From NCBI GenBank assembly GCA_964019055.1, contig OZ025217.1, positions 9,323,755-9,387,754 on the forward strand: DNA of 64,000 bases, written 5' to 3'. The notes beneath the pieces were generated by a model. The model searched no databases, was not told the origin of the DNA, and was given only the letters and a program-made list of their open reading frames with translations. The position numbers and the translations under genes are program-made. The stretch comes from Anthopleura xanthogrammica. Its lineage: Eukaryota > Cnidaria > Anthozoa > Actiniaria > Actiniidae. Below, piece by piece: positions 20,483-31,767 of this stretch (position 1 is the first letter of the stretch; each line of letters starts with the position of its first letter).

Positions 20483-21553
20483 ATGGACCTGAACAATTCA
20501 ACACAAGCTGATGAAACATTTACGCCACCAATTCCAATTCATACTAAAATAATTCTGTTGTCTATTCTATTTGTCTGGTCTCTGTTCGGTAACATATTCG
20601 TCATCGCTGTCGTGTTTTGCAATGAAAGCTTGAGGACAAATATGAACTACTTGATTGTCAATATGGCAGTATCAGACTTGCTCGTCCCCTTGGTAGGACT
20701 CCCATATTGGTACAGTTGGTCCGAAGTTGTTTGGCTAGTGGACGGTCCTCTTGGTAATGCTCTCTGTAAACTGGTTCCCTTCCTCGCTAAGATACCACCA
20801 TTTGTATCATCTATCAGCCTGGTCATCATAGCTTACCAAAGATTTACAGCTGTTGTTTACCCAACTCGAAGACAAATTCTAACTCGTAAGACATTATGGA
20901 TTTCGATCTCTTTACCTTGGATCGTAGCCATGGCTCTCTTCTCTCCAGACATTTACACCTATCGTCTGCTAATAAATGAATGGGACTACATAATGTGCGT
21001 CGAATATTGGTTTCCGGAATCTGAATATTGGACAGCTAGTTTGATAATCCTTTCTATACAACTAACCGTTGGCTTTGTTATTCCTTTGATCACAATCATC
21101 ATTTTCTATGGCATCATAATATATAAACTACGCAAAACCTTGAAGAATGTTATGGAGTTAATTGAAAGAGAAACGATACGTTCACGACAGCGGACAAACA
21201 GACGAATATTTAGGATGTCAATAACTATTATTGTAATGTTTACCATATGTTGGTGCCCAAATACTGTGTTAAATTTGTTGATATTTTCCCAACATCCTGC
21301 AATATGGTCAATGGACTTTCCTCTGACTGAAATGAGCTTTGCGTTTTTGTATATGTGGTACATTCTAGCGGCAATCAACCCTTGCATCTATTTTGTGTTC
21401 CTGAAAAACTTTAGACAAGGACTGAAAAGTCTTTGCTGCAGGAAACCTGTATCAGCAAATGAACGGATAACAAGAAGCACCAGAACACCAGGTGGAGATG
21501 TTAACCAGCACCCAACATGTACACCACCTCACATCAATACCACTTCAGTATAG
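20483..21553 (+). CDS. Rhodopsin-class (class A) GPCR, neuropeptide-receptor-like, paralogue 1
   Basis: This single-exon receptor has 356 residues. I start it at ATG 20483 (MDLNNSTQ), matching the paralogue; the in-frame GTG at 20474 is not a start. Seven hydrophobic segments carry class A landmarks: GN in TM1, NMAVSDLL in TM2, the TM3 and loop-2 cysteines (NALCKL, IMCVEY), CWCP in TM6 and NPCIY in TM7. TM3 ends QRF instead of DRY. NNST is an N-terminal glycosylation sequon. The overall pattern resembles neuropeptide-type receptors of cnidarians, but the ligand is unknown. An intron acceptor (CATTTTACAG) lies 22 bases upstream of the ATG, suggesting a spliced 5' UTR. The C-terminal tail is built from the same sequence as the downstream 97-bp repeat. 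Confidence 0.9.
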   Translation: MDLNNSTQADETFTPPIPIHTKIILLSILFVWSLFGNIFVIAVVFCNESLRTNMNYLIVNMAVSDLLVPLVGLPYWYSWSEVVWLVDGPLGNALCKLVPFLAKIPPFVSSISLVIIAYQRFTAVVYPTRRQILTRKTLWISISLPWIVAMALFSPDIYTYRLLINEWDYIMCVEYWFPESEYWTASLIILSIQLTVGFVIPLITIIIFYGIIIYKLRKTLKNVMELIERETIRSRQRTNRRIFRMSITIIVMFTICWCPNTVLNLLIFSQHPAIWSMDFPLTEMSFAFLYMWYILAAINPCIYFVFLKNFRQGLKSLCCRKPVSANERITRSTRTPGGDVNQHPTCTPPHINTTSV

Positions 21554-21720
21554 GATGAACATCAACACTAGACGACCCTGAACACCTGGTGGAGATGATA
21601 GCCAGGACCCAACATGTACATCACCTCACATCAATACCACTCCAGTCTAGAATGAACATCAACACTAGCCGCACCAGAACACCAGGTGGAGATAGTACCC
21701 AGAACCCAACATGTGTATAT
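21460..21720 (+). repeat. 97-bp tail repeat, about 2.7 copies, at the end of GPCR 1
   Basis: The last roughly 80 coding bases of GPCR 1 form the first unit. Two further units follow at 97-base spacing, sharing AGGTGGAGAT and CCCAACATGTACA. This is the same repeat that is greatly expanded after GPCR 2. Confidence 0.85.
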
Positions 21721-22084
21721 TCTTACTCACTTCTTATTGCACTTTTTATTTTTATCTTAAATGAAGACCTTTTCGCAGTTTCCCAAGAGTATTTGAAGCA
21801 AACTCATCTAACTTATCTGACTTTGAAATGCGGGGAAAATTGAACTTTAAGACTATAACTTAACGAGCTTATGACACGTTAATCACAGGCCTTATCAGTG
21901 TATGTTGATTGATGTTAGTGTTCTCATTGCCACTGGCATACAGACAGAGAAGTGAATTTTCGATTGAATGCAAAAAGAAGTTGGGTTAGTTTCAATTTAA
22001 TAGAAAGATTCTGGCGCTGTTTGTAGACATGCTTTACATATTAGACACAATGCAACGAGTAACCTGTTATCTAAAGTTCTGGAG

Positions 22085-22225
22085 TAGATAGATAGATATA
22101 TACACTTTATTTACAGAGGAAAACCGTAATTACAGTAAACCTGTACTCTCCCTTACGGCCCTAACAAAATTATAAAATCGAACTATAACTATAAAAATAT
22201 ATACATATAAACTACATTTGTATTT
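22085..22225 (-). mobile_element. Short LINE-tail-like insertion
   Basis: TAGATAGATAGATA followed by TACACTTTATTTACAG reads on the minus strand as a 3' tail with a short tetranucleotide end. The paralogous sequence near 30135-30165 lacks it, so it inserted after the segmental duplication. Confidence 0.45.
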
Positions 22226-22554
22226 GTACTTGTAAACATATGAAATATAGATTTATTAATCTAAACAGCCATTTGATAAGCCAAGCCTTAAAACTAGCCA
22301 CAATTAGCGATAAATAAAATTACACCTTTTAAGTTTTTCTTTTTTCTGATTCCTTGGCAACGAAGTTGCGCAATAGCACCCAAGGGTCTTCACGACCTTA
22401 CCCAACAGGCCTTTGCGAGCATATGCTATGGGGTTCCTGCCTATAGTCCCATCCATTGGTTTTATTGTCACCTATCAATTAATGCCAAACTGGTAAGGCG
22501 GTGCACAATAAAGTACGTTTTCTATATGTGTAAATTATCATTTGATGAAAGAAT

Positions 22555-25400
22555 GCCATATAATACAGAACAGTTATTCAAGGGGCTTCAGCAAAATATC
22601 ATTCGAGTTTAATATTTTTTATCATCTGACTGTTTTTTTAAGGTGTATTTTTTGCTACTTTTCGCTTTCAGAAATTCTCTCGGTTCTATTTAGCCTTCGA
22701 GAGAAGATTCAAGCTGCCTTGTTTACATGAATAATGTAAATGAATACGTATTTTAACTACCATGCCCAACAGAGCGAAATAACAAAAACATGGCGGCCAT
22801 ATTGGTTAGTTTAAAAAACAGACTAATGACAAATCGTTTGTTCGATTCAACCAAGAAGGTGGATAAAAAAACCAGCTTTATTTAAAAAAAGAAATTCATA
22901 TTCAGTTTCTAACTATTTCTCATTTCATTCCATTTTTGATGATTATACAGACTATAATTAACTTGAGACTTACTATTAGAAAATTAGATAATTCGATAAT
23001 ACAACACGAGAATTTATTTAAATTTGTTCCGCGATGCTCTGAACTCTTAAAGTCTTTCTCCTTAAGGATAAAATGCTATTACACGAATGTGTATTTTGTG
23101 ATATTAAAGACTAACTTATAGTGTTATTAGTAATTAAGATCATAAGGTGTGGGAGAGCAGTAAGATATTACCTCCTGAAAGGCCTTAATCTTGATCATCC
23201 TACGTATACCAAGTTGTGTATGAACAGAAAACTAATGCAATAATAATATAATAGTATAATTGGACCCCATTATCATCAGGTGCGGGAGAGTAATTACTAC
23301 AATTAATATAGGTAGTAAAAGGACTACATGATGTCCAATTTGGAAATAATTGGATGATAAAAATTCCTAGGACTGCCAAAATTGGACCAAGCCGATGTTT
23401 CAGTTTTCTCAAGGAAAATATCCAAATTAATCTTTAATTATAATTTGAGCAGGATGAAAAATTTGAAAATAATACCATATTTGCTTGTACTGGATTATAG
23501 AGTGATGATATGATAAGGAATATTACTGAATTAGTCACTAAATTATATATGACAGATGTTGGCGAACAGCTACTAAAATACATTCTGAAACCTTAACCTT
23601 GATATTTGTCCAAATTATGTCCGAGAAAATTACTGCACTATTAATATCATAGTACTATAAGCAGCAAATTATTACTTTATGAAACCTTAACCTTAATCAT
23701 TGTCCAAGTTATGAACGAATAGTAAAATTACTGCACTAATAATATTATTATAGTACTATTGGTCATTAAGATCATCAGGTGTGCGATAGCAGCAAATGAT
23801 TACTTTAATTATGAAAGCTTAACCTTAACCTTAATCATTGTCCAAGTTATGAACGAGCAGTAAAATTACTGCAATTATAATGATATTATAGTATTAATAT
23901 TTACGGTGGCCAAGAAGAATTTTCGTATGTTGAAAGATGGCGGTGGCCTAATCGATACTTGGAAAAAACGACATAAAATGACATAATGACATAAAATGAC
24001 ATAAAAATACTATAGAAAAGACCTTTCCTTACACACTTCCTCTGGCTAAATGCTAAATCTTAATTCTTTTTTGCAGCAGAGATACAATTTTTTTTTCATT
24101 GCGTAAATATTTTGATATTCTATTAAATATTCATGCAAGGAAAAAAATCATATCTCTGCTTCGGTAAAGAATTAAGATTTAGCATTTAACCAGCAGGAAG
24201 TGTATAAGGAAAGGTCTTTTCTATAGTATTTTTATGTTATTTCGTTTTTTCCAAGTATCGATTAGGCCACCGCCATCTTTCAACATACGAAAATTACGGC
24301 TTTAGAGTATTTCTGCGAATTACTCAAAATCAAACAAATTGATTTTTTTAAAAGTTTGTGTTGTGCTTTTTTATGGTTGTGTTGTCTTTTTTGTTTATGT
24401 TGTGCTTTTTTTTTATTTGCGTTGTGCTTTTTTTTATTTGCGTTGTGCTTTTTTTTGTGTGTTGGCCCCTTCTGGGCCACCGTAATTACTGCACTATTAA
24501 TATCATAGTACTATAAGCAGCAAATTATTACTTTATTATACCTTGACCTTAATTATTGTCCAAGTTATGAACGAGCAGAAAATTACTGCACTAATACCAT
24601 TATAGTACTATTGGTCATTAAGATGATCGGGTGTGCGATAGCAGCAAAATATTACTTTCTGAATTCTTAAAACCTTGACTATTGTCCGCGTTGTGAACGA
24701 GCAGAAAACTACTTTAATGAATAATAATATTATATAGTCCTATTGGTTTTAAAGATCATGAGATGTGGTACTGTAAATTGCCTTCTGAAACCTTAAATAG
24801 TTGATTAGTGTGGAAGATGTGTACGAGCAGTAAACTACTGCACTAATATAATATCATAGTTTTATTTGTTTAATAAAATCCTCAAGCGTGGGAGAGCAAT
24901 AATGTTCAATTATGTAGAAATTAAGAATTTAATTATTAGTGAATTGGTTTCGTATTAAATACGATTACTATCAGATGTTGACGAACAGCTATAAAGTACC
25001 TTCTAAAACCTTAAACTTGATGAGTGTGCGATAGCAGAAAACTAATGCCATAGTAATATTGGTCATCAAGATCATCAGGTGTGGGAGAACAGCTAGAAGT
25101 TACCTTCTGAAACCTTAACGTTGATCATTGTGCAAGTTGTGTACCTGGAGAAACCTACTGCACTAATAATATCATAGTACTATTGGTCATCAAGATCATC
25201 AGGTGTGGGAGAGCAGCTAGAAGTTACCTTCTGAATCCTGAACGTTAACCATTATACAAGTTACGTACGAACACAAACCTACTGCACTAATAATATCATA
25301 GTACTATTGGTCCTCAAGATCATCAGATGTGTGAGAGCAGCTAGAAGTTACCTTCTGAATCCTAAGAGTTGATTCAGTATTGTACAATTGCAAGTTGTGT
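22555..25400. repeat. Upstream half of the GPCR segmental duplication, with ~124-bp repeat array
   Basis: Sequence from about 22555 matches that from about 18755 (for example GAGAGAAGATTC and ATGGCGGCCATATTGGTTAG). From about 23100 on it is dominated by 124-bp units; AAGATCATCA recurs at 25068, 25192 and 25316. No coding exon is recognised here. Confidence 0.7.
23901..24485. mobile_element. 585-bp foldback element inside the repeat array
   Basis: Terminal TTACGGTGGCC and GGCCACCGTAA are inverted. Inside, a long palindrome pairs about 23925-24060 (CTTTCCTTACACACTTCC) with about 24155-24290. A minus-strand Lys/His-rich frame over AAAAGCACAAC repeats is not considered a gene. Confidence 0.7.
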
Positions 25401-25550
25401 ACGAGCACAAACTACTACACAAAGCTCTCCTTCTTTTTAAACAAACAAGGTACACTGTGCTTTATACTTATTGATCTTAACTTTCTAGTTTCTGTTTGAC
25501 TGATCTGATATTTTATATTTATTTTACAGTGAAGCTGATAAGTTTTTACA

Positions 25551-26630
25551 ATGGAGCTGAACAATTCAACACATGCTGATAAAATATTTAACACGCCACC
25601 AATTCCAATTCATACTGAAATAACCCTGTTGTCTATTCTACTTGTCTGGTCTCTGTTCGGTAACATACTTGTCATCGCTGTCGTGTTTTGCAATCAAAAC
25701 TTGAGGACAAATATGAACTACTTGATTGTCAATATGGCAGTATCAGACTTGCTCGTCCCCTTAGTAGAAGTGCCACGGTGGCTCATTTTGAGCTTTATAG
25801 GAGGTGTTTGGCTAGTTGACGGTCCCCTTGGTAATGCTCTCTGTAAACTGGTCTATTTCTTCTCTCGAATACCACCATTTGTATCATCCATTAGTCTGGT
25901 CTTCATCGCTTGCCAAAGATTTATTGCTATTGTTTGTCCAGGTCGAAGACAAATTTTAGCTCGTAAAACAAGATGGATTGTGATCTCTTTCCCTTGGATC
26001 GTATCCATGGCTCTCCTCTCTCCAAACTTTTACATCTATCGTCTGACAAATGACCGGGGCTACACAGCATGCGTCAGTTCTTGGCTTCCAGCATTTGAAT
26101 ATTGGACAGCTAGTTTGATATTCACTTCTATATCTGTAACGGTTGGCTTAGGTATTCCTTTGATCGCAACGGTAATCTTCTATACCATCATACTATACAA
26201 ACTACGTAAAATCTTGAACAATGTCATTGGATTGATTGAACGAGAAACGATACGTTCACGACAGCGGAGAAACAGACGAATATTCATGATGTCAGTGACT
26301 ATAATTGTAATGTTTAACATATGTTGGTGTCCTATTTCTATATTTAGCTTGTTGAGGTCCACCAAACATCCTTTATTTTATCCAATGGACTTTGACACTT
26401 TATATCAAATGCACTTTGCGTTTTTGTATCTGTGGTACATTCTAGCGGCAATCAACCCTTGCATCTATTTTGTGTTCCTGAAAAACTTTAGACAAGGACT
26501 GAAAAGTCTTTCCTGCAGGAAACCTGTATCAGCAAATGAAAGGATAACAAGAAGCACCAGAACACAAGGTGGAGGAAGTAACCAGGACCCAACATGTACA
26601 CCACCTCACATCAATACCATTTCAGCCTAG
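25551..26630 (+). CDS. Rhodopsin-class (class A) GPCR, neuropeptide-receptor-like, paralogue 2
   Basis: This single-exon receptor has 359 residues, starting at ATG 25551 (MELNNSTHAD), and is a close paralogue of the gene at 20483. It shares the class A landmarks: GN in TM1, SDLLVPL in TM2, TM3 and loop-2 cysteines (NALCKL, TACVSS), CWCP in TM6, NPCIY in TM7, and QRF in place of DRY. Differences cluster in extracellular loops and in the ends of TM2, TM5 and TM6, so ligand preference may differ (inference). The upstream sequence, including the TTTTACAG acceptor 20 bases before ATG, matches paralogue 1, so the duplication included the promoter-proximal region. The tail and stop codon form unit one of a long 97-bp array. 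Confidence 0.9.
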   Translation: MELNNSTHADKIFNTPPIPIHTEITLLSILLVWSLFGNILVIAVVFCNQNLRTNMNYLIVNMAVSDLLVPLVEVPRWLILSFIGGVWLVDGPLGNALCKLVYFFSRIPPFVSSISLVFIACQRFIAIVCPGRRQILARKTRWIVISFPWIVSMALLSPNFYIYRLTNDRGYTACVSSWLPAFEYWTASLIFTSISVTVGLGIPLIATVIFYTIILYKLRKILNNVIGLIERETIRSRQRRNRRIFMMSVTIIVMFNICWCPISIFSLLRSTKHPLFYPMDFDTLYQMHFAFLYLWYILAAINPCIYFVFLKNFRQGLKSLSCRKPVSANERITRSTRTQGGGSNQDPTCTPPHINTISA

Positions 26631-28840
26631 GATAAACATCCACACAAGATGCACCAGAACACCAGGTGGAGAGAGTAACCAGCACCCAACATGTACACCA
26701 TCTCAAATCAATACCATTTCAGCCTAGGATAAACATTCACACTAGATGCACCAGAACACTAGGTGGAGATAGTAACCAGCACCCAACATGTACACCACCT
26801 CAAATCAATACCATTTCAGCCTAGGATAAACATCCACACAAGATGCACCAGAACACTAGGTGGAGATAGTAACCAGCACCCAACATGTACACCACCTCAA
26901 ATCAATACCATTTCAGCCTAGGATAAACATCCACACAAGATGCACCAGAACACTAGGTGGAGATAGTAACCAGCACCCAACATGTACACCACCTCAAATC
27001 AATACCATTTCAGCCTAGGATAAACATCCACACTAGATGCAACGGAACACCAGGTGGAGATAGTAACCAGCACCCAACATGTACACCACCTCAAATCAAT
27101 ACCATTTCAGCCTAGGATAAACATTCACACTAGATGCACCAGAACACAAGGTGGAGATAGTAACCAGCACCCAACATGTACACCACCTCAAATCAATACC
27201 ATTTCAGCCTAGGATAAACATCCACACAAGATGCACCAGAACACTAGGTGGAGATAGTAACCAGCACCCAACATGTACACCACCTCAAATCAATACCATT
27301 TCAGCCTAGGATAAACATCCACACTAGATGCACCAGAACACCAGGTGGAGATAGTAACCAGCACCCAACATGTACACCACCTCAAATCAATACCATTTCA
27401 GCCTAGGATAAACATTCACACTAGATGCACCAGAACACCAGGTGGAGATAGTAACCAGCACCCAACATGTACACCACCTCAAATCAATACCATTTCAGCC
27501 TAGGATAAACATCCACACAAGATGCACCAGAACACTAGGTGGAGATAGTAACCAGCACCCAACATGTACACCACCTCAAATCAATACCATTTCAGCCTAG
27601 GATAAACATCCACACAAGATGCACCAGAACACTAGGTGGAGATAGTAACCAGCACCCAACATGTACACCACCTCAAATCAATACCATTTCAGCCTAGGAT
27701 AAACATCCACACTAGATGCAACGGAACACCAGGTGGAGATAGTAACCAGCACCCAACATGTACACCACCTCAAATCAATACCATTTCAGCCTAGGATAAA
27801 CATTCACACTAGATGCACCAGAACACAAGGTGGAGATAGTAACCAGCACCCAACATGTACACCACCTCAAATCAATACCATTTCAGCCTAGGATAAACAT
27901 TCACACTAGATGCACCAGAACACAAGGTGGAGATAGTAACCAGCACCCAACATGTACACCACCTCAAATCAATACCATTTCAGCCTAGGATAAACATCCA
28001 CACAAGATGCACCAGAACACTAGGTGGAGATAGTAACCAGCACCCAACATGTACACCACCTCAAATCAATACCATTTCAGCCTAGGATAAACATCCACAC
28101 TAGATGCACCAGAACACCAGGTGGAGATAGTAACCAGCACCCAACATGTACACCACCTCAAATCAATACCATTTCAGCCTAGGATAAACATTCACACTAG
28201 ATGCACCAGAACACCAGGTGGAGATAGTAACCAGCACCCAACATGTACACCACCTCACATCAACACCATTTCAGCCTAGGATAAACATCCACACTAGATG
28301 CACCAGAACACCAGGTGGAGAGAGTAACCAGGACCCAACATGTATACCACCTCAAATCAATACCATTTCAGTCTAGGATAAACATCCACACTAGATGCAC
28401 CAGAACACCAGGTGGAGATAGTAACCAGGACCCAACATGTATACCACTTCAAATCAATACCACTTCAGCCTAGGATAAACATCCACACTAGATGCACCAG
28501 AACACCAGGTGGAGAGAGTAACCAGGACCCAACATGTACACCACCTCACATCAATACCACTTCAGTCTAGGATAAACATCCACACTAGATGTACCAGAAC
28601 ACCAGGTGGAGAGAGTAACCAGGACCCAACATGTACACCACCTCACATCAATACCTCTTCAGTCTAGGATGAACATCAACACTAGACGTACTTGAACACT
28701 AGGTGGAGATAGTAACCAGAACCCAACATGTACACCACCTCACATCAATACCTCTTCAGTCTAGGATGAACATCCACACTAGACGACCCCGAACACCAGG
28801 TGGAGATAGTAACCAGGACCCAACATGTACACCACCTCAC
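26537..28840 (+). repeat. 97-bp tandem array derived from the GPCR 2 coding tail (~23-24 copies, 7-unit higher order)
   Basis: Units start at CCTAGGATAAAC (26626, 26723, 26820 and so on, 97 apart). The array's first unit is the receptor's own C-terminal coding sequence. Each central unit still encodes a tail like RTPGGDSNQHPTCTPP followed by TAG. Marker variants repeat 679 bases apart (AACGGAACACC at 27041 and 27720; AACACAAGG at 27143 and 27822), which is exactly seven units. Because 97 is not a multiple of three, the array cannot be read as one frame. Confidence 0.93.
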
Positions 28841-28944
28841 TTCTTCCTGCACTTCCTAAAAATGAAGAAGTTTTAGCAGTTTCCCTAATTGAAGCAAACA
28901 CAATTAGTTTATCTGACTTTGAAATGCGAGGATAATTAAACTTT

Positions 28945-30093
28945 CGCTCTTATTTATTCATTTTTATTTTATTTTTCTTTAATAGCTTCAACAGAGCATA
29001 GATTAAGACTCGTATTCCATGTGGACATGCCCCATATTTACATAAACGTATACAAATTAATACGATTTACAGATACATAACTAACAACTAACATGACATG
29101 GATGATAAAGGGAAAAAAAATCTATCGACAACAAACTGTTGCCGGAATAACAGACCTGTATTTAGAACAAATGGTTTTAAAAGTTCTTATTCGGTCATGA
29201 TCAAAAGCTGAATAGTGGAGTGACTTGTAATGTAAGCGAACTTTCGTTTTAAATGATGACAGAGTAGTGCTTTTCTTAATTTCAAGAGGCAGTGAGTTCC
29301 AGATAAGTATAATCCTATTAAAGTAAGAGTCCCTAAAAGTTGAGGTTCTAGTTAAATTAGGTTTATAGTCACTGTTTACAAGGGAATTTCTCGTTACACT
29401 AGCCTTACTATTTGGAGTAACGTACTTAAAGATATCGAGGTTAAATAAATTGTTGCGACATTTATAGAAAAAGACCAGATCTAGATATTCAAACCAATAG
29501 AAAACAGGGATGAAGTCAAGTTTTATCAACCTATCCCTGTACGAAAGATCTGCGGCGCCAGCCCCACCTGGTGCAAGAATGTACTTACTTGCACGACGCT
29601 GTACACGTTCAAGAAAAAGTAAATCGCGAGTGCTCGACTGAGGGGCCCAAACTTGGCTTCCGTAACACAAGGTTGAGCGTACCAAGAACAGGTAAAGAGC
29701 ACAGCGCAGATCAATTCCCAAAGAGTTAGGTGTGTTCCGCCTAAGGAACCCTTAAAATTTTGTTACACTTGGCAACAGTTGAGATGACATGACTGTGCCA
29801 TGACAAATTGCTTGAAGTGATGACACCTAGATCCCTTGCTGAGCTAGTCTCACTAAGAGCATTTGTTTCAATAGTATAATTACGAAAAGCCGGATTTCTC
29901 TTTCTAGAGATCTTTAAAACGTCACATTTGGCAGGGTTAAAGTTGAGATCCCAATCGTAACTCCGGGATACAAGACCATTTAAATCGTATTGCAGCAAGA
30001 GATGGTCCTGCGGAGATCTCAGCGCACGGTAACATTTGGTATCATCCGCAAAAAGTACCGAACTTATGCTTCTGGCGCCAGTTTCAAACATTT
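28945..30093 (-). mobile_element. 5'-truncated LINE (reverse transcriptase C-terminal part)
   Basis: Read on the minus strand, 30091-29741 encodes the RT active-site region (SSVLFADDTKCY, the F/YADD box) and 29721-29122 the downstream domain (CYGSQVWAP, IWNSLPLEIK). The two frames are joined by a one-base shift near 29740, and everything upstream of the FADD box is missing. The 5' junction at about 30093 matches the point where the GPCR paralogous sequence resumes (TTACATATTA). This is a dead insertion of the jockey/CR1-type clade; the clade is inference. Confidence 0.82.
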
Positions 30094-30498
30094 TTTACAT
30101 ATTATTCAACGAGTAATCTATTAGCTAAAGTTCTCTAGTATTTGTAAATATATTAAATTTAGAATTTATTCATTTAATTTAAACAGCCAATTTTTAAGTC
30201 TTAGCGCTAGCCCAACATATCATTAACTAAAAATATTGGTCCTAATTATCATCATATCTTAACAATACTACTTTCAACTAGTCTCTATTTTCATTAGTTT
30301 TAAGGCATGTCTTTCCCAAATTATACGTTAAAGGGGCACTTGGATGAAAATCGATGAAAATTGGAAATGCCTTGAAACTTGGTTAAACTTATCTATATGA
30401 CCCCAATAGTAACCAAGCAACATATTTTCTTCACAGTCAAAATTTGCGGATAAAATGTTTTTTTTCCAGCATCTAAATTGTGAGTAAATGACGTCAGA

Positions 30499-30797
30499 AG
30501 CTTTAGGTATGAGGGTGCCAAAATTTGGAATAGCTTGCCGCTTTCTGCTAAATCCTCAAAGTCATTTAAAGAATTTAAAGGAAAACTATGAATCTTATTA
30601 ATGTAAAGTGTATATTTCCTTAGTCTAATTTGTAAATTTTGTAAATATCATAATTTATAATGAGTCATACATTGTAATTTAACACTGATTTTTTACATAT
30701 TTTGATCCACGGCTTCCATGGAAAGCAATTTTTTTTAAGTTGATGGAACTACCGTGTCTAAATAAAGGTGATTCATTCATTCATTCATTCATTCATC

Positions 30798-30800
<3 letters not shown>
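30499..30800 (+). mobile_element. LINE 3' end with (ATTC)n tail
   Basis: Thirty open codons plus stop (RYEGAKIWNSLPLSAKSSK, stop at 30589) match the typical C-terminus of non-LTR reverse transcriptases. A 3' UTR and an ATTC-repeat tail follow. It is severely 5'-truncated. Confidence 0.65.

Positions 30801-30890
<90 letters not shown>
30800..30890. repeat. (CT)n dinucleotide microsatellite
   Basis: About 45 CT units directly follow the ATTC tail of the LINE fragment. Confidence 0.95.
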
Positions 30891-30891
<1 letters not shown>

Positions 30892-31250
30892 AGCTGTACG
30901 AAACACTAAGCGCGAAAAGGATTGCGGTAATTTGAGCCGCCCTCGCCCCAGTCTCAAAAGCCATATTGCGCAGAACTCGAGAAGATGGGGATCGTAAATA
31001 GAGAGATTATGGCAAATCTTCTCTTTAATTTTTCAAAAATCATCTAATTCAATATATATTCTCTTAATTCTTCGTCAAAACGTGTTTTTTCGTCAAAGGG
31101 TGTTTTTGTATTGGGAAGAGACTGGAAGCTAGGGCCGCTTGATTGGTCAATTCGTGCGTACACCGGATACCTGACTGCAGTCTCTCTCTCTACGTTCGTC
31201 CAAACACGTCCTTTCGTCTGCCCGGAAAAAGGAAATTCCATAATACTTAC

Positions 31251-31323
31251 CGACAGAATTCTCAAGCAATCCTTGAACCAGAACAATAGCAGCAACAGTG
31301 AACACAATCTTTATGCCTCCCAT
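31251..31323 (-). CDS. Signal-peptide exon, probably the first exon of the triple Fz-CRD gene
   Basis: On the minus strand ATG opens 24 codons plus one base to a GTAAGT donor. The product is MGGIKIVFTVAAIVLV followed by a short polar end, a convincing signal peptide. Exit phase 1 matches the entry of the CRD1 exon at 17934, and all five exons then sum to 417 codons with no remainder. The link would need a 13.3-kb intron holding two plus-strand GPCR genes and a LINE. The exon is well supported. The assignment to this gene is inference. Confidence 0.5.
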
Positions 31324-31767
31324 TGGTAATACGTAACCTAAGAAGCATAAATAAACGGAAATAGTTCACCTCCAGGCAAGCTTTATTTTTTATAGTTTCT
31401 TAGCATGTGGCTTAAAGACACAGCAAGGGACAAAAGACTCAAACAGCTTAATTCTTGGACGTCAACTTTGCCAGATTTCCAAAGGCACTTTATCAGGTCA
31501 TCTTTTCACTCAATTAGCGCTTAAAATTCATGATATGCTCAAAAATACATGCCGAAAAAAGTGTCTTCAAATTGAGATGTGGACTGTGTTGAAAAATTTA
31601 CTTCTTGTTATAGTTTAATCGAAAACAACTGCAACATTAGGTGTCTTTTCGGCTCCTTCTCTTGTGCTTTTGTAAACCTTTTTGAGTAAGTAAGCCTATG
31701 TACAGCATATAAAAGCTATTTGAAAATTAGTCAATGAGCTGTTCTAAATGATAGTTTAATTTTACTT

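Noticed and set aside
26537..28840. Possible CRISPR-like array.
   Set aside because: Units are contiguous 97-bp tandem copies with no spacers, in a eukaryotic gene context.
31111..31329. Plus-strand 72-codon frame and the overlapping 87-codon minus-strand frame.
   Set aside because: The minus-strand ATG at 31323 with a GTAAGT donor is the better supported reading. Both long frames run across that splice site in other frames.
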